Shown here one piece after another: positions 42,792 through 43,382 of a stretch of 43,382 nt of DNA. This DNA comes from Bacillota bacterium (lineage in GTDB: Bacteria; Bacillota; Bacilli; Alicyclobacillales; SLC66). Below the pieces are notes generated by a model. The model did no database searches and was not told the DNA's origin. It worked only from the letters and a program-made list of their open reading frames with translations. The stretch covers positions 1 through 43,382 of the forward strand of contig JAPNUP010000100.1 of the NCBI GenBank assembly GCA_026627345.1, read 5' to 3'. Position numbers and translations under genes: made by a program. How positions within the stretch are numbered: position 1 is the first letter of the stretch; the number at the start of each line of letters is the position of its first letter.

Positions 42792-43286
42792 TTGGCTATT
42801 TACGAGATTGTCAAATTTCCGAATTCCGTGTTGACGACGCCTGCCGTCCCGGTGAGCAAGATTACACCGAATGTGCTGCGCGTGCTTGACAATATGGCAG
42901 AGACCATGAAGTTTGCGAACGGCGTTGGCTTGGCTGGACCGCAAGTCAATATCTTGAAACGGCTTGCCGTGGTCGATGCGGAAGATGGCCGTGGACGCCT
43001 CGATCTCATCAATCCTGTGATTGTAGAAGGGCGCGATGAAGAGATCGGACCAGACGGCTGTCTCTCGATCCCCGGACTCTTTGGTGACACGATGCGCTAT
43101 AAATGGATTCGCGTACGCATGTGGAACCGGGAAGGGCAAGAGATCGAGTTTGAAGAGACAGATTTTCGGGCGCGCGCTATTCAACATGAGATCGACCACT
43201 TGGACGGCATTTTATTTACTTCTAAGGCGGTACGGCTCTATCGCGATGATGGCGTGGAGAGTCAACCGAAAAAGCGCAAAGGATGA
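42792..43286 (+). CDS. def: Peptide deformylase
   Basis: A 164-residue metalloenzyme that removes the formyl group from new proteins. Motif 3, HEIDH (H132-H136), supplies the metal ligands with C90. Motif 1 reads GVGLAGPQ, where the family usually has GLAAPQ, and motif 2 reads DGCLS rather than EGCLS. The end DGILFTSKAVRLY resembles the B. subtilis enzyme. TTG at 42792 has TTGGGGG 8 bases upstream and gives MAIYEIVKFP, a normal family start. It is not next to fmt or priA here. Confidence 0.93.
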   Translation: MAIYEIVKFPNSVLTTPAVPVSKITPNVLRVLDNMAETMKFANGVGLAGPQVNILKRLAVVDAEDGRGRLDLINPVIVEGRDEEIGPDGCLSIPGLFGDTMRYKWIRVRMWNREGQEIEFEETDFRARAIQHEIDHLDGILFTSKAVRLYRDDGVESQPKKRKG

Positions 43287-43316
43287 TTGGCAGGTTTACA
43301 GGGCTTGTGATAGAGT
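43287..43316 (+). promoter_or_regulatory. Possible promoter at the right edge
   Basis: TTGGCA (43287-43292), 18 bp, TAGAGT (43311-43316), directly after def. GGAGG at 43338-43342 then suggests a gene start near 43352, possibly with an ATT codon, but the window ends too soon to tell. Confidence 0.3.
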
Positions 43317-43382
43317 AAAAATCAGGATTTGCCGTTCGGAGGTGGATCGCCATTTCCTGGCGTACACAAGGGCAGGGAGACC

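Overview
The window is a chromosomal segment from an endospore-forming Bacilli-type Firmicute. This rests on sigK, gpr, YheC/YheD and CotSA-like coat genes, an alaS T-box leader, a CIRCE/HrcA heat-shock operon and the B. subtilis-like gene order alaS-ireB-ruvX-yrzB-mltG, yqeG-yqeH-yhbY-nadD-yqeK-rsfS-yqeM, comEA-comEC-holA-rpsT-gpr-lepA-hemW-hrcA-grpE-dnaK-dnaJ-prmA-rsmE-mtaB. Moderate-to-high GC and frequent TTG/GTG starts would fit an Alicyclobacillaceae-like lineage, but that placement is inference.

Layout. 1-300: the tail of an AI-2E-type membrane protein and a lone 5S rRNA gene with its own promoter and terminator. 300-5474: T-box-controlled alaS, then ireB, ruvX, yrzB and mltG. 5475-6254: an uninterrupted sigK behind a sigma-E-like promoter. 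6254-10786: a ribosome-assembly, NAD and stringent-type operon. 10810-11283: mntR on the minus strand. 11480-15139: the DNA-uptake genes comEA and comEC (the latter lacking its usual C-terminal domain) around a minus-strand NlpC/P60 wall hydrolase that has a c-di-AMP (ydaO-type) riboswitch leader. 15241-17482: a type II NADH dehydrogenase and holA. 17561-21580: rpsT, gpr, an unrecognised membrane protein in the spoIIP/yqxA position, and lepA. 21612-27676: hemW and the CIRCE-controlled hrcA-grpE-dnaK-dnaJ operon. 27728-29373: mug and mnmA on the minus strand. 29474-33878: prmA, rsmE, mtaB and a NUDIX-DeoC fusion gene. 33875-38449: a Na/Pi-type transporter, an RlmI-type methyltransferase, fabH and menC. 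38550-42660: a probable spore-coat cluster (small protein, ATP-grasp YheC/D, HipA-like kinase, two GT4 glycosyltransferases). 42792-43286: def.

The window is mostly conserved housekeeping DNA, and I found no clear new multi-gene defence or mobile system. The most interesting items are the NUDIX-DeoC fusion, the coat module with a HipA-like kinase, the c-di-AMP riboswitch whose terminator arm also carries the ribosome site of the wall-hydrolase gene, the long hairpin over the start of the gene in the spoIIP position, the domain-less ComEC, and the 53-bp antisense coding overlap of the rlmI-like gene and fabH.
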